NCBI GenBank assembly: GCA_964577995.1 | Contig: CAZOBP010000158.1 | Location: 1-6,424 of the forward strand | Reading direction: 5' to 3' | Source of the DNA: JAUVXJ01 sp964577995 | Lineage (GTDB): Bacteria; Chloroflexota; Anaerolineae; UBA7937; B3-Chlor | Length of the DNA stretch: 6,424 nt | Shown: one piece after another, positions 5,930 to 6,424 of the stretch | How the letters are laid out: each line of letters opens with the position of its first letter | Position numbering within the stretch: position 1 is the first letter of the stretch | The notes under the pieces: generated by a model | The model's input: only the letters and a program-made list of their open reading frames with translations | Told to the model about the DNA's origin: nothing | Databases searched by the model: none | Program-made: the position numbers and the translations under genes

Positions 5930-6424
5930 AGATCAGGAGCTCTCCTTTGTCCCAGACGGTCTTTCCGTCAAACTCGACCGTGACATCTTTGAAGATAGCG
6001 TCGATGTGGCACGGTGCGAGGACGTTACCGCCGATGGCGTAGTTGCTGCCGATGCCCAGATGCCCGTGTCCCAGCCGTCCCAAATCCTCGAGGTTCGTGC
6101 TGTACTGACGCGCCTCAGGATTGAGACCGACCCCGAACTCAGCAGCGTTGTATGCAGTCTGGTCCTGAAAGGTCTCCAGCGATTCCTTGAACGTGTCGGC
6201 CATGACGCCGCCCTCCAAACCGGTCACGCGCCCGCCCTGCACGACGATCTTGACAGGCTCGCGCCGGGTGACGCCGATACTCATGATCCGTACGTCGGCC
6301 ACCACGACACCTTCCGCTGTGCCTTCGAGGGGCGAGATGTTGAGCTCGCTGTTCGGCAAGGCGGCAAACGTGCCTGGCTCGCGGAACAGACCGGTCTCGT
6401 ATTGCACGGGCCGACCGGTCACCT
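5928..6424 (-). CDS. M29 aminopeptidase / NicX-like metalloenzyme, C-terminal part (5' end outside the window)
   Basis: The reading frame is open to the window edge and gives 164 residues plus a partial codon. A complete family member is about 350-400 residues, so roughly the C-terminal half is present; the GTG at 6422 is likely internal. The fold family includes M29 metal aminopeptidases and the iron enzyme 2,5-dihydroxypyridine 5,6-dioxygenase (NicX). Numbering from that GTG, the conserved metal-ligand segments are PNSELNISPLEG (E26), NAAEFGVGLNPEA (E95), GHLGIGSN (H121) and CHID (H139, D141), followed by the terminal DGKTVWDKGELLI. Every expected ligand position is filled, so the enzyme looks active. 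The fragment cannot separate a peptidase from a ring-cleaving dioxygenase. M29 is more frequent, but the neighbouring catabolic-type enzymes keep the NicX-like option open. It is the first operon gene visible here, ending 9 bp before the FAD oxidoreductase. Confidence 0.85.
   Translation of the reverse strand, partial: VTGRPVQYETGLFREPGTFAALPNSELNISPLEGTAEGVVVADVRIMSIGVTRREPVKIVVQGGRVTGLEGGVMADTFKESLETFQDQTAYNAAEFGVGLNPEARQYSTNLEDLGRLGHGHLGIGSNYAIGGNVLAPCHIDAIFKDVTVEFDGKTVWDKGELLI

Larger units (their letters stand above)
1..6424 (-). other. Single polycistronic operon segment, both ends outside the window
   Basis: Six genes on one strand are separated by 9, -1, 13, 4 and 13 bp, and each start inside the window has a Shine-Dalgarno sequence. 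No spacer is large enough for a promoter or an intrinsic terminator, and none shows a GC stem with a T-run. The six products are all soluble enzymes as far as they can be seen: no transporter, regulator or membrane protein lies in this segment. Confidence 0.85.

Overview
The window is one tightly packed stretch of a minus-strand operon from a prokaryote with GC-rich codon use. It holds four complete genes and two genes cut by the window edges. In transcription order (high to low coordinates) they are: the C-terminal part of an M29 aminopeptidase / NicX-like metalloenzyme (5928-6424), a phytoene-dehydrogenase-like (PYROXD2/COG1233-type) FAD oxidoreductase (4263-5918), a cytosine deaminase/TrzA-type amidohydrolase (2782-4263), a class I SAM-dependent O-methyltransferase with an N-terminal winged-helix dimerisation domain (1767-2768), an aldehyde:ferredoxin oxidoreductase (AOR) family tungsten/molybdenum enzyme (59-1762), and the first 15 codons of another gene (1-45).

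No junction leaves room for a promoter or terminator. The gaps are 9 bp, a 1-bp stop/start overlap, 13 bp, 4 bp and 13 bp. Each of the five start codons inside the window has a recognisable Shine-Dalgarno sequence, usually overlapping or touching the preceding stop codon, so the genes are very probably co-transcribed and translationally coupled. The operon promoter must lie upstream of 6424 and its end beyond position 1. No stretch over 13 bases lacks a gene. I saw no RNA gene, mobile element, CRISPR array or obvious long repeat.

The AOR enzyme points to an anaerobic or microaerophilic host, because this family uses an oxygen-sensitive tungsto- or molybdopterin and a 4Fe-4S cluster and passes electrons to ferredoxin. 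The Shine-Dalgarno sequences, the gene mix and the marked use of TAG stops (four of five) would fit an uncultured bacterium such as Chloroflexota (Dehalococcoidia-like) or Desulfobacterota, but this is a guess from gene content, not a demonstrated assignment.

Taken together the genes encode a metal-dependent aminopeptidase-like or ring-opening-dioxygenase-like protein, a flavin oxidoreductase, a metal hydrolase/deaminase, a methyltransferase and an aldehyde/carboxylate oxidoreductase. This looks like a dedicated pathway acting on one small organic molecule, possibly an N-containing or aromatic compound. All four complete enzymes keep their key catalytic or cofactor residues, so the pathway appears intact where it can be seen. 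The substrate cannot be read from the sequence, and I do not recognise this combination as a named pathway.
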